A stretch of DNA of 64,000 nt from JAUIAS01 sp030425395 (GCA_043553855.1 CP121336.1:3286001-3350000); one strand, 5' to 3'; shown: positions 42,573 to 50,269, counted from the stretch's first letter. The notes: generated by a model not told the origin, from the sequence alone. A program made the numbers and translations.

Positions 42573-43055
42573 ATGAAACCGGATACTTGTAGGGATTTGA
42601 TGAGAGAGAGTGTGACTGCCTATACTAAGTATGAGGGGGGCGGACGCCGTCCCGTCCCCTCATACTCCGATAGTAACCGCGCGACCGATGCGTCTGATGC
42701 TGGCGATGGTCTAGGCAAAAAGCCCGCTGGATCGCGTTCTATGCGTGTCGTGCATAAGATCAATTTCCGTATCCTGCCACTTCCAGGAACCGTGCTCATG
42801 CACGAGGGCCAGCGCTATGTCGTGACTGGATCAGATCTGCACACACGCCGTGATGGCCAGACCGTTCCAATCATCTGCTGGAAAAGCCACTGCGCCGAAT
42901 GTGGCAGCCCCTTCGAATGCTGGAGCGGTTTGCGATCGGGAACGCTGAACCGCCGCTGCCCTGAGCATCATGCGCCCGGAAAGGCCGTCGCCGCAGCAGG
43001 TCGCAAGCGCGCGGCAAAGCACCTACGCAAATACGGTAGACGCAGAAAACACTGA
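42573..43055 (+). CDS. Hypothetical phage protein with Cys/His cluster
   Basis: This 160-residue protein has a polar N-terminus, then NFRILPLPGTVLMHEGQRYV, a segment of strands. A zinc-binding-like cluster CWKSHCAECGSPFECWSG ... CPEHH follows near residue 100-135, and a very basic tail ends RAAKHLRKYGRRRKH. It probably binds nucleic acid. GGAGA lies 9 nt upstream of ATG 42573. It stands directly after the ATGACAGAGG repeats and may be controlled by them. Confidence 0.6.
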   Translation: MKPDTCRDLMRESVTAYTKYEGGGRRPVPSYSDSNRATDASDAGDGLGKKPAGSRSMRVVHKINFRILPLPGTVLMHEGQRYVVTGSDLHTRRDGQTVPIICWKSHCAECGSPFECWSGLRSGTLNRRCPEHHAPGKAVAAAGRKRAAKHLRKYGRRRKH

Positions 43056-43065
43056 ACAACAATCC

Positions 43066-43107
43066 GACGACGGCGGCCGGCACCGCCAAGCATCAACCGC
43101 CGTCGTC
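43066..43107 (+). terminator. GC-rich hairpin before ruvC-like gene
   Basis: GACGACGGCGG (43066-43076) and CCGCCGTCGTC (43097-43107) form a perfect 11-bp stem with a 20-nt loop between two phage genes. Only a few T residues follow, so it may slow or partly terminate transcription rather than be a strong terminator. Confidence 0.4.
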
Positions 43108-43144
43108 TTCCACCCGAGCAGCCCACCAGAAGAGGAGACCACTC

Positions 43145-43684
43145 ATGGCTGATACGACTCTCGCCGATGCCACTCTCGGCACAACCCCGAAAACGCCCAT
43201 GCTGCCTGCACAAACCCCGCGCACCATCCTGGCGCTTGATCTCGGCACCACCACCGGCTGGGCCATCCGTGGCTATGACGGCCTCATCACCAGCGGCACC
43301 GTCAGCTTCAAGCCCAGCCGCTACGACGGTGGCGGCATGCGGTACCTTCGGTTCACCAACTGGCTGACGGAAATCGACAGGCTGTCAGGACCGATTGGGG
43401 CGATCTATTTCGAAGAAGTCCGTCGGCATGCCGGCACGGATGCAGCCCATGTCTTTGGTGGGCTGCTTGCTGTGCTGACCAGCTGGGGTGAGTTGCGGGG
43501 CGTGCCTTACCTGGGCGTGCCAGTTGGAACCATCAAGCGCCACGCCACCGGCCACGGCAATGCGAACAAACAGGCCATGATCGACGCCGCGTGCGCCCGG
43601 GGTTTCAATCCGGCCGATGACAACGAGGCCGACGCCATCGCGATCCTCCTCTGGGCCATTGAGACGAATGGGGGTGTCGCATGA
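43145..43684 (+). CDS. RuvC-like Holliday junction resolvase
   Basis: This 179-residue protein has an RNase H-fold nuclease with the acidic residues of RuvC: D in ILALDLGTTTGWAI (near residue 32), E in AIYFEEVRRHAG (near 82) and D/D in DDNEADAIAIL near the C-terminus. Phages use such enzymes to resolve branched DNA before packaging. GAGGAGA precedes the ATG. The first 25 residues are polar and probably disordered. It overlaps the next gene by 4 nt. Confidence 0.85.
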   Translation: MADTTLADATLGTTPKTPMLPAQTPRTILALDLGTTTGWAIRGYDGLITSGTVSFKPSRYDGGGMRYLRFTNWLTEIDRLSGPIGAIYFEEVRRHAGTDAAHVFGGLLAVLTSWGELRGVPYLGVPVGTIKRHATGHGNANKQAMIDAACARGFNPADDNEADAIAILLWAIETNGGVA

Positions 43685-44112
43685 ACCGCCATCGTCAAAT
43701 TGGTCTGGAACAGCGCGGCGGTGATGATGTCGGCCGCGATCCGCGCTGCATGCGCACGGATGAGTTGGAACAGTTGGGCCATGCCCGTGTGTCGCCGCTG
43801 CGGGCCTTGCGGCTCAAATGCCTCGATTGCTGCAACGGCTCAGCGCAGAAGGTGCGGTTCTGTACGGCGGTCGACTGCGCGAGCTGGCCGTTTCGGATGG
43901 GTAAGAATCCTTGGCGTCGGAAGCTTGATCCTCAGGAGCGCGCCGCCTTGCAGGCTCGACTGGTCCACAAAGGTGCATCGGAGGCGGCGGCGGCCCAGAA
44001 AACAGGGAGCGAAATCCCAGCCTCTGATTTTGATAGGCTAAGGGTGCCTAACGAAATAGCCGTCGATTTACCCCCCACCAAACACGGTGTCGCAGGGGGA
44101 GGTGCATCATGA
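43681..44112 (+). CDS. Phage protein with cysteine cluster
   Basis: This 143-residue protein has the segment SPLRALRLKCLDCCNGSAQK, followed by RFCTAVDCASWPFRMGKNPW. The pattern KCLDCC.G....V..C....C.LWP.R is common in small proteobacterial phage proteins and probably binds zinc. The C-terminal 60 residues are polar and poorly conserved in character. Its place between resolvase and regulator-like genes is usual. Function unknown. Confidence 0.65.
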   Translation: MNRHRQIGLEQRGGDDVGRDPRCMRTDELEQLGHARVSPLRALRLKCLDCCNGSAQKVRFCTAVDCASWPFRMGKNPWRRKLDPQERAALQARLVHKGASEAAAAQKTGSEIPASDFDRLRVPNEIAVDLPPTKHGVAGGGAS

Positions 44113-44321
44113 CTGGCATGCAGTTCACCCCCAAGGGCTACGGCGGCCACCGCCGCAACCCCGAGCAGGTCAAGCGCGATGGCTGGCATGAACAGGGTGT
44201 GCTGGCCGTCAGCGTTGATGACGATCGTCTGACATGGCCGGAGCGCGCACTGGTCGAACAGCTCGGCGCGAAACTCTACGGACCACGCCCGCAGGGCAGG
44301 GAGGTGCGCCATGGTCGATGA
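44109..44321 (+). CDS. Small phage protein
   Basis: This 70-residue protein is basic at the N-terminus (FTPKGYGGHRRNPEQVKRDG) and contains a helix LTWPERALVEQLGAKLYG. Its start overlaps the previous gene by 4 nt and its stop lies 11 nt inside the next gene, so it is in a tight operon. Function unknown. Confidence 0.6.
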   Translation: MTGMQFTPKGYGGHRRNPEQVKRDGWHEQGVLAVSVDDDRLTWPERALVEQLGAKLYGPRPQGREVRHGR

Positions 44322-44736
44322 CTGGACCCGTGCGCGTGTAGCCGACCGGCTGGAGCTGGCGGCGGACGTGATGCGCAGCCTGCCACCGGTGCGCCCACAA
44401 GGCTATGTCAGCGCCTGGCCTGACTACGTCTCAACTTTTGCGGATCAGGTGGGCCAGGAGCCACGGATGAAACGGCCGCTGCCCTCGCCGCGGATGATCA
44501 CAGAAGCGGATGAGGCGCTGCTGTGGCTGCGGTGGCTGGACAAGGACATTGGCCAGATCCTCTGGGCGCGGGCCAATCGCAAGGCCTGGAAGGGGATCAC
44601 CTGGCACCACGGGATCAGCCGGGCCACAGCCAGTCGGCGTCACGAGTATGGTCTGGCGGTGATTGTCTGGAAGCTGAATGGCAGGACTGTGCCGCGAAAG
44701 AGGTCGATGACGTATGTGATCCAGCGCACCGCTTGA
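44311..44736 (+). CDS. DUF6362-like phage protein, possible late regulator
   Basis: This 141-residue protein starts MVDDWTRARVADRLELAADV, contains the middle EADEALLWLRWLDKDIGQIL and the helix-turn-helix-like WKGITWHHGISRATASRRHE. The pattern WTR..V..RL.EAA....LP......Y...WP is that of DUF6362 proteins, which regularly precede methylase or terminase genes and resemble late-transcription or packaging regulators. It is last in the early operon; a long control region follows. Confidence 0.7.
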   Translation: MVDDWTRARVADRLELAADVMRSLPPVRPQGYVSAWPDYVSTFADQVGQEPRMKRPLPSPRMITEADEALLWLRWLDKDIGQILWARANRKAWKGITWHHGISRATASRRHEYGLAVIVWKLNGRTVPRKRSMTYVIQRTA

Positions 44737-45173
44737 GTGATCGGGGCGGTCAAGTTGTTGCCGCCCTGTCAACCCTTTGCGTTCGGGTGAGACATTTTTT
44801 GGTGAGACACCGCAAGCTGTGACAGATGCCGATCGAGAGGCTATAAGAACGATAAGATGACCGTCGTGTGGCTGAGAGCGCCGGGTCGGTTTGTAGGGGC
44901 GTAAATGGTGACCGGATTGCAGAAAAAACTGTCTCTGGTCGATTTTGTGAGACACGTAACCAATTGAAATTGAACGGTTCCTTCCTGTTGCTAACCGTAT
45001 ATGGGGGGGCGCAGCGCAAGGCTTTCCCAGTGACGCCGCCAAAAACACCCGTTTCGTTTCGCTTTGAGCGCAAACCCCAATAAACACTGGGCCTGAGGGT
45101 CCGTAAAACCCGTTTGAAACGAAACGGGGGTCTGACCCCATTTCGTTTCGCGGCCAAATCCAAGGATAACCTG
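44737..45173. promoter_or_regulatory. Control region before the methylase genes
   Basis: About 440 bp without a convincing gene. GTGAGACA occurs three times in the same direction (44787-44794, 44802-44809, 44947-44954). GTTTCGTTTC occurs at 45051-45060 and, inverted, at 45116-45125. The stretch 45116-45149 is a 14-bp inverted repeat (one mismatch) around GTCTGA, ending 24 nt before the methylase start. This looks like a multi-operator promoter region. A 71-codon frame at 44868-45083 is not supported. Confidence 0.5.
45116..45149. repeat. 14-bp inverted repeat upstream of methylase
   Basis: GAAACGAAACGGGG (45116-45129) and CCCCATTTCGTTTC (45136-45149) pair with a single mismatch over a 6-nt loop. 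The repeat sits directly upstream of the ribosome-binding site of the methylase gene and could act as operator or as an mRNA hairpin controlling its translation. Confidence 0.65.
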
Positions 45174-46400
45174 ATGGACGTTTTGGACCTGCCGCTTGGG
45201 CAGATCATTCCCTATGCGCGCAACCCGCGTAACAACGCGCAGGCCATCGCCACGGTGGCAGCCTCGATCCAGGAGTTTGGCTGGCGTCAGCCCATCGTCG
45301 TGGACGAGGCGTTGGTGGTTCTGGCGGGGCACACGCGGCTGGAAGCGGCGCGCAAGCTTGGTTTGAAAACCGCGCCGGTGCATGTCGCCAAGGGGCTGAG
45401 CGAGGCGCAGGCGCGGGCGTTCCGGATCATGGACAACCGCTCCAGCGAGAACGCCGAATGGGACAATGACCTGCTGAACCTCGAACTGGCGGACCTGCTG
45501 GAGGCTGAATTTGACCTGGGCCTGACGGGCTTTACGGATGACGAACTGAACGCGCTGATGAACAGCCTTGAGGACGGCACTGGCCCGCAGGAGGGTGAGG
45601 ACGACATTCCGGACACGCCGGAAGATCCGGCCAGCCGCTCCGGCGATCTCTGGATCCTCGGCAGCCATCGGCTACTCTGTGGGGACAGCACGGTGGCCAC
45701 AGATGTTGAGCGGGTGCTGAATGGCGTCAAGCCACTGCTGCTCGTAAGCGATCCACCCTACGGTGTCGAATATGACCCAAACTGGCGCAACCAGGCGGGT
45801 GCCGCCAAAACCAAGCGCACCGGCAAGGTGCTGAATGATGATCGCGCGGATTGGCGCGAGGCCTGGGCGCTCTTTCCGGGTGATGTGGCTTACGTTTGGC
45901 ACGGTGCGTTGCATGCCAGGGAGGTTATCGAAAGCCTCGAGGTCTGCGGTTTTATGATGCGATCACAGATCATCTGGGCAAAGGAACGGCTGGTGCTCAG
46001 CAGGGGCGACTATCACTGGATGCACGAGCCGTGCATTTATTCTGTCAGGAAATCCGGCAAGGGCCACTGGGCAGGCGACCGCAAGCAGACAACGCTCTGG
46101 CAGATCGCCAACAAAGATCAGGATGCCAGGACAGTGCACGGGACGCAGAAACCTGTGGAATGCATGCGCCGCCCGATCCTGAACAACTCTAGCCCCGGGC
46201 AGGCGGTCTATGAGCCCTTCATGGGATCAGGCACCACGCTGATCGCTGCCGAAACGACTGGCCGGGTCTGTTTCGGGATCGAGTTGAATCCGGCCTATGT
46301 CGATGTCGCCGTCGAGCGCTGGCAGCAGTTTACGGGCAAGGACGCTGTTCTGTCCGGGTCTGGCGAGACATTCAACAAAATCAAGACCAAAGACGATTGA
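45174..46400 (+). CDS. ParB-domain DNA methyltransferase (N6-A or N4-C)
   Basis: This 408-residue protein has an N-terminal ParB/Srx-like domain (LGQIIPYARNPRNN, VVDEALVVLAGHTRLEAARK; residues 5-110) and a beta-class amino-methyltransferase domain. The catalytic motif IV LVSDPPYGVEYD comes first (about 190) and motif I FMGSGTTLIAAE near the end (about 355). It methylates phage DNA to avoid host restriction or to mark it for regulation. The target is unknown. ATG 45174 has AAGGAT upstream. No cognate endonuclease is encoded. It is followed after 4 nt by a cytosine methyltransferase. Confidence 0.9.
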   Translation: MDVLDLPLGQIIPYARNPRNNAQAIATVAASIQEFGWRQPIVVDEALVVLAGHTRLEAARKLGLKTAPVHVAKGLSEAQARAFRIMDNRSSENAEWDNDLLNLELADLLEAEFDLGLTGFTDDELNALMNSLEDGTGPQEGEDDIPDTPEDPASRSGDLWILGSHRLLCGDSTVATDVERVLNGVKPLLLVSDPPYGVEYDPNWRNQAGAAKTKRTGKVLNDDRADWREAWALFPGDVAYVWHGALHAREVIESLEVCGFMMRSQIIWAKERLVLSRGDYHWMHEPCIYSVRKSGKGHWAGDRKQTTLWQIANKDQDARTVHGTQKPVECMRRPILNNSSPGQAVYEPFMGSGTTLIAAETTGRVCFGIELNPAYVDVAVERWQQFTGKDAVLSGSGETFNKIKTKDD

Positions 46401-46404
46401 GGCA

Positions 46405-47481
46405 ATGCATGACCTGGCTTTACCTTCCTCCGGATACGCTTCCGGAACCGGAGACGCACGCCTGTTTGGCCTCTCGCTGTGTTCCGGCGCAGGCGGGCTC
46501 GACCTCGGGCTCACCATCGCCATGCCCGGATATCGAACTGTGGGCCATGTCGAACGGGAAACCTGCGCCGCGGCCATTCTCGTGGCGCGGATGGAAGACG
46601 CGTCCCTGGATCAGGCTGTTGTCTGGGACGACATTGCCAGCTTCGATGGCCGCCCGTGGCGCGGCGTGGTGGATATCGTCACTGCGGGATATCCGTGCCA
46701 GCCGTTCAGCGTCGCGGGCAAGCGCCAAGGTGCGGACGACCCGCGCCATCTCTGGCCGCATGTCGCCCGCGTCATCGGCGAATGCGAGCCGCCCTTCGTC
46801 TTCCTCGAGAATGTCGCCCATCATCTCCGCCTCGGCTTCCCCGAAGTCGCCAGCGGACTGGTCGGCATGGGCTACCGCCTTGCGGCAGGCCTCTTTACGG
46901 CGGCGGAAGTCGGTGCGCCCCACAAACGCGAGCGTCTGTTCATCCTCGCCATCCGTGAAGGTGACGAGTTGGCCGACCCCGCGCGCCTGCTCTGGGACGC
47001 GGTCGAGTGGCGGCAACCGGACGGAGATGCTGCGGCTGTGGCCGACGCCGCAGACCGACAGCTTCCGCAGCCGGGGCGGCGCGCGCAAACACGAGAAGGG
47101 TCTGGACGGCATGGCGCGGGACTGGCCGACGCCGATGGCCAACGACGGCTGCAAGCCGAGCGCGGGCAACCGCAGGACAGCAGATCTGACCCATGCCAGC
47201 CGCATGTGGATGACGCCGACAGCGCGGGATCACAAGGACGGGGCGACGACATTGGCGAACACGCCTGTCAACGGCCTGCTTGGCCGCCAGGTCCTGGCGA
47301 CGCCAATGGCTGGGAGCGATATCTCAGAGCAGCGCCGGACCTTGAACCCGCTGTTCGTCGAGGCTCTGATGGGCTGGCCCACCGGGTGGACCGGCTTCGC
47401 CTCTGTGGCAACGGCGTGGTTCCCCTGGTTGCGGCGCATGCGCTGCGAACTCTCGCGGCTCAATTGCTGGCCGATGGATGA
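46405..47481 (+). CDS. C5-cytosine DNA methyltransferase
   Basis: This 358-residue protein has motif I LSLCSGAGGLDLGL (near residue 20), motif IV with the catalytic Cys in AGYPCQPFSVAGKRQGADD, motif VI FVFLENV, motif VIII GAPHKRERLFIL and a C-terminal motif X RLRLCGNGVVPLVAAHAL. The variable region between VIII and X contains repeated ADADG-like segments (LADPAR, VADAAD, LADADGQ, DANGW). From about 47027 the +1 frame is also open and has the better GC-rich third positions and its own conserved motifs; see the next entry. ATG 46405 follows the previous stop closely. Confidence 0.88.
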   Translation: MHDLALPSSGYASGTGDARLFGLSLCSGAGGLDLGLTIAMPGYRTVGHVERETCAAAILVARMEDASLDQAVVWDDIASFDGRPWRGVVDIVTAGYPCQPFSVAGKRQGADDPRHLWPHVARVIGECEPPFVFLENVAHHLRLGFPEVASGLVGMGYRLAAGLFTAAEVGAPHKRERLFILAIREGDELADPARLLWDAVEWRQPDGDAAAVADAADRQLPQPGRRAQTREGSGRHGAGLADADGQRRLQAERGQPQDSRSDPCQPHVDDADSAGSQGRGDDIGEHACQRPAWPPGPGDANGWERYLRAAPDLEPAVRRGSDGLAHRVDRLRLCGNGVVPLVAAHALRTLAAQLLADG

Positions 47482-47494
47482 GGTGGCCGCATGA
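47027..47494 (+). CDS. Overlapping +1-frame WPTP-repeat protein/domain
   Basis: Inside the 3' half of the cytosine methyltransferase the +1 frame encodes 155 residues from ATG 47027. It has repeats LWPTPQTD, WPTPMAND, MWMTPTARDHKDGA and LATPMAGSD, then LNPLFVEALMGWPTGWTG. This W-P-T-P..D and LNP..VE.LMGWP.GWT pattern occurs as the C-terminal part of many phage methylase-like proteins. Its stop overlaps the next start by 4 nt (ATGA), as for a translated gene, and its codons carry G or C in most third positions. It may be a separate protein, or be joined to the methyltransferase N-terminus by a frameshift. Confidence 0.55.
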   Translation: MLRLWPTPQTDSFRSRGGARKHEKGLDGMARDWPTPMANDGCKPSAGNRRTADLTHASRMWMTPTARDHKDGATTLANTPVNGLLGRQVLATPMAGSDISEQRRTLNPLFVEALMGWPTGWTGFASVATAWFPWLRRMRCELSRLNCWPMDEVAA

Positions 47495-47718
47495 AGCAGT
47501 CGCGCTCCATGTCGCTGGTCGAAGCGATCACGAATGTCGTGGTCGGCTATGGGGTTGCAGTGCTGACGCAAATCTTGATCTTCCCGGTCTTTGGTCTGCA
47601 CACGACATTGTCGCAAAATCTGCAGATGGGCTTGATCTTCACTGGGGTCAGCATTTGTAGATCTTTCCTGCTTCGCCGCTTCTTCGAAAATCTCAGGGTT
47701 CGATCAACTGCGCATTGA
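47491..47718 (+). CDS. Small membrane protein (DUF7220-like)
   Basis: This 75-residue protein starts MKQSRSMSLVEAITNVVVGY and has two membrane segments (NVVVGYGVAVLTQILIFPVF and MGLIFTGVSICRSFLL) followed by a basic end LLRRFFENLRVRS. The pattern is that of small DUF7220 phage proteins; their function is unknown, possibly in membrane or host-cell modification. Its start overlaps the stop of the +1-frame ORF by 4 nt. Confidence 0.75.
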   Translation: MKQSRSMSLVEAITNVVVGYGVAVLTQILIFPVFGLHTTLSQNLQMGLIFTGVSICRSFLLRRFFENLRVRSTAH

Positions 47719-47757
47719 CCTAACTGCCTAGCTCCGGCAAGCAAGCCATCGAAATTG

Positions 47758-48201
47758 ATGGCAGGTGAGATGGAACGACAGGCAGATATCCGGATAAAGC
47801 TGGAAAAGCTTGAGGCGCTGTTCGCGCGTGGTGCAACCGAGGGTGAACGCGCCGCAGCGGGTGCTGCCCTTGAGCGCTTGACCACGCGTCTGCACGAGGC
47901 ATCGCAAGAGGCAGAGGTTGAGCTGAAGTACTCGTTGCCTGATGCGTGGGCGGTGAGGATTTTCGTGGCGCTATGCAGGAAGCATGGCGTCAAGCCATAT
48001 CGCTACCCACGTCAACGCCGGACAACAGTTATGGTGCGTGTACAGCCGATTGAATTTGAAAGAACCGTGCTTGCGGAATTTCACACGCTGCATTCGGAGC
48101 TGGTGGCCTACTTCCGTGATACGGTTGACCATCTCATTGCTGACGCGATGAAGTCAAACGGCGACGACGAGGATCTGGAGCGTCCGCAGATTGGGCGATA
48201 A
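47758..48201 (+). CDS. DUF2786-like phage protein
   Basis: This 147-residue protein starts with a helical region DIRIKLEKLEALFARGATEG ERAAAGAALERL, the DUF2786-like opening. It continues with YSLPDAWAVRIFVALCRKHG and VKPYRYPRQRRTTVMVRVQP, ending in a long helix. The start is uncertain: ATG 47758 and ATG 47770 are both possible and neither has a strong binding site. Function unknown. The gene is last in its operon, just before a leftward-facing terminator. Confidence 0.6.
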   Translation: MAGEMERQADIRIKLEKLEALFARGATEGERAAAGAALERLTTRLHEASQEAEVELKYSLPDAWAVRIFVALCRKHGVKPYRYPRQRRTTVMVRVQPIEFERTVLAEFHTLHSELVAYFRDTVDHLIADAMKSNGDDEDLERPQIGR

Positions 48202-48227
48202 AAAAAGGGCCAGCGCGAGGCTGGCCC
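48200..48227 (-). terminator. Intrinsic terminator of the DUF3489 operon
   Basis: On the minus strand GGGCCAGC/GCTGGCCC (48227-48220 and 48214-48207) form an 8-bp stem with a 5-nt loop, followed by seven T (48206-48200). It ends the leftward genes 48373-49542 and overlaps the end of the rightward gene. Confidence 0.8.
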
Positions 48228-48242
48228 AGTCTGGTACAGGTA

Positions 48243-48299
48243 AAGTGGTGCAGGCAGCACCACTTCGAGCAGTTGAGGTGTCATACAGGTGAAACCTCA
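48243..48299. repeat. Two stem-loops in the convergent intergenic region
   Basis: AAGTGGTGC (48243-48251) and GCACCACTT (48257-48265) are a perfect 9-bp hairpin. TGAGGT (48274-48279) and ACCTCA (48294-48299) form a second one. Together with the terminator they make up a structured 3' region of the leftward transcript. Confidence 0.5.
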
Positions 48300-48372
48300 G
48301 AGACCGACATCTGCATGCTGCAGGATTCTGCAAGAAACAGAGAGACTTGAAGGGTAGAGTGTCACTGGGAAG

Positions 48373-48951
48373 TCACAGCTGAGCCTGTTCTATCTTGTAC
48401 ACCCGCCCGCGCTGATCGTCGGTCCGGGATGTGATAGTCAGCCCGAGCCGCTTTTTGAGCGCGCCGGACATGGCCCCTCGGCAGGTGTGTGGAGCCCACG
48501 TCAATGCGGTTGTGATTTCTTCGATGGTTGCGCCGTCCGGCGCGCTCAGCATGGCGATCAGGCGGGCCTGTTTCGTGCCCTCGCGGGGCGTGCGTGTCTT
48601 GGGTGCGGCCTGCGGTTCGGTGGGGAGGTCCGGCGTGGGCTCTTCTGTCGGCGCGTCCATCGCGCCCGCAGGCGCAGCGTTCGCGTCCTCGCGCTCAATG
48701 CCGATGGCGGCAAACCCTGCATCGGTGGCGATCAGTGTCACACCGTGACCATCGCCGGTCTCGCGCCAGACGGTCTCGCCCTTGCGTATGTTGGCATCGA
48801 CCTCTTCGACCAGCCCTTTGGCGATCATGGTGCTGACCACTTTGGCGGCGGCTCCGCCGCGCAGGCTGTCTGGCAGCGGCAGGGCGATGTGATCGGGCCT
48901 TTGGGCAGCGGCGCTCAGGATCAGGGCTTGGGTGTCGGAAAGTTTGGTCAT
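48373..48951 (-). CDS. DUF3489 family protein
   Basis: This 192-residue protein has an N-terminal helix pair LSDTQALILSAAAQRPDHIA, a winged-helix-like part AAKVVSTMIAKGLVEEVDAN, a Pro/Glu/Ala-rich linker at about 90-120, and the DUF3489 domain REGTKQARLIAMLSAPDGAT IEEITTALTWAPHTCRGAMS GALKKRLGL. The C-terminal domain is a winged helix that probably binds DNA. It is transcribed against the packaging operon as in related prophages, and may control late genes. Confidence 0.85.
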   Translation of the reverse strand: MTKLSDTQALILSAAAQRPDHIALPLPDSLRGGAAAKVVSTMIAKGLVEEVDANIRKGETVWRETGDGHGVTLIATDAGFAAIGIEREDANAAPAGAMDAPTEEPTPDLPTEPQAAPKTRTPREGTKQARLIAMLSAPDGATIEEITTALTWAPHTCRGAMSGALKKRLGLTITSRTDDQRGRVYKIEQAQL

Positions 48952-49045
48952 GGGGTCGTCTCCGTTTTGGACCGCGACCGTCGCGGTCTTCTACGAGCCC
49001 GAGCCGCGCAGGGCGCGCGGCCGGAGTTTGGGCATACGCCCGAGG

Positions 49046-49264
49046 TCAGATCAGGCTGAGGTCTTTCAGACAGCTGGCTGCATCGATCAGCTGGTTGGTC
49101 GGCACCTCGATGGTGATCGTCATGCTGTCGGCGTAGGCGCGGACATAAACGCCGCCGTCGTCCATCAAGGCGCGTTCGATTTCGTCAAGGACGACCGAGA
49201 TGCGGCTGCGGTCGAAGTGTTCGGGCAGGTTCCGGATGGAGAGGCGAATGCTAGACGTTTCCAT
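49046..49264 (-). CDS. Small hypothetical phage protein
   Basis: This 72-residue alpha/beta protein starts METSSIRLSIRNLPEHFDRS, followed by a helix ISVVLDEIERALMDDGG and strands VYVRAYADSMTITIEVPTNQ. It ends DAASCLKDLSLI. GGAG precedes the ATG by 9 nt. It lies 5 nt after the next upstream gene in a three-gene leftward operon. Function unknown. Confidence 0.65.
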   Translation of the reverse strand: METSSIRLSIRNLPEHFDRSRISVVLDEIERALMDDGGVYVRAYADSMTITIEVPTNQLIDAASCLKDLSLI

Positions 49265-49269
49265 GGTGC

Positions 49270-49542
49270 TTACTCCGCGTGCTCGCCCTCGCTGAAGGCG
49301 CTGTCGGTGATGCGCTTCAGGAGGTTGGCGTAATGCGCGAGGGTACCGACATGGCCCCAATTGACCTCGTCGGGGTTGGCGTTGAAGTGTCCGTCGCTGA
49401 GCGCCTGCAGGCGGGCCAGCCTCTCGTCGATCTCGGCTTTTTTGCCGAGGAAGGCGTTCAATGCCGCCTCCTTGTTGCGACGCGCCTTCTCGGCGCGCAG
49501 TTGGTGGCGGGGCGTCGTTTGGGGGTTCAAGCGGGTCATCAT
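49270..49542 (-). CDS. Small helical phage protein
   Basis: This 90-residue, helical protein has a basic N-terminal half (TPRHQLRAEKARRNKEAALN AFLGKKAEI) and a second helix HVGTLAHYANLLKRITDSAF. It is first in the leftward operon with the 72-residue and DUF3489 genes. Function unknown. Confidence 0.65.
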   Translation of the reverse strand: MMTRLNPQTTPRHQLRAEKARRNKEAALNAFLGKKAEIDERLARLQALSDGHFNANPDEVNWGHVGTLAHYANLLKRITDSAFSEGEHAE

Positions 49543-49605
49543 GGCGGCTCCTGACTGCGTCGTTTTCTTATAACAAGCTTCGCTCCACCCGGGCGCTCTA
49601 TCCAG

Positions 49606-49611
49606 TATAAT
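49606..49611 (+). promoter_or_regulatory. -10 box of the late (packaging) promoter
   Basis: A perfect TATAAT lies 43 nt upstream of the small terminase gene, in the 112-bp divergent region between the leftward DUF3489 operon and the rightward packaging genes. No consensus -35 stands at 16-18 nt, so an activator may be needed. A short hairpin GCAATTACATTGC follows in the leader. Confidence 0.5.
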
Positions 49612-49654
49612 CGCAGCAATTACATTGCTTTAACCGAGACGGCGGGATCACTTC

Positions 49655-50269
49655 ATGTCATCGGCCACACAACCCATCGGCGTGATCGCCAAGCTGCTTG
49701 ATCTCTCGGACCGGCGGGTCCAGCAGCTCAGCCGTGAGGGTGTGATCCCGAAGGCGGAGCGCGGACAGTATGATCTGATCGGGTCGGTGCGGGGCTATGT
49801 CCGCTATCTGCGTGATCAGGCGGTAAAGGCCCAGGCGGGCGCGCCCGACTATGCGGCCGAACGGGCGCGGTTCATCCGGGCGCGCGCTGATCTGTCCGAG
49901 ATGGAAGCCGCGCAAAAGCGACGATCGCTTATTGCCGCCGACCAGATCGAGGCGGCGTGGATTGCCGTTCTGGCGCTTCTGAGAACCCGCCTGTTGTCGC
50001 TGCCGGATCGGCTGGCCCCGCAGGCTTTTGACCAACCCACCGTCGGAGACACCCGGAACCTGATCCGTGCCGCGATACGCGAGGTGCTAGATGATCTCGC
50101 GCAGCCAGACATTGAACTCGAGACTGACATTGACCTCGCGGAGTGCGCTCCGCCTGAGGGGATCACCGATCCTGAAACGGACGGTGGCAAAGGCACTGGC
50201 GGTGCTCAAACCACCGCCGGACCTGACGATCAGCGATTGGGCGGATCAGAACCGTCGGCTGAGCTCTGA
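49655..50269 (+). CDS. Terminase small subunit (Nu1-like)
   Basis: This 204-residue protein has the N-terminal winged-helix DNA-binding part IGVIAKLLDLSDRRVQQLSR EGVIPKAERGQYDLIGSVRG, which recognises the packaging site. A long helical dimerisation region AERARFIRARADLSEMEAAQ follows and an acidic C-terminal tail contacts the large subunit. This is the Nu1/gp3 type used with GpA-family terminases. It overlaps the large-subunit gene. Confidence 0.88.
   Translation: MSSATQPIGVIAKLLDLSDRRVQQLSREGVIPKAERGQYDLIGSVRGYVRYLRDQAVKAQAGAPDYAAERARFIRARADLSEMEAAQKRRSLIAADQIEAAWIAVLALLRTRLLSLPDRLAPQAFDQPTVGDTRNLIRAAIREVLDDLAQPDIELETDIDLAECAPPEGITDPETDGGKGTGGAQTTAGPDDQRLGGSEPSAEL

Noticed and set aside
42970..43152. 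60-codon frame between the Cys/His protein and the resolvase
   Set aside because: It overlaps both neighbours, spans a perfect hairpin, and has no ribosome-binding site.
44868..45083. 71-codon frame in the control region before the methylase
   Set aside because: No ribosome-binding site, no domain, and it runs through repeated operator-like sequence.
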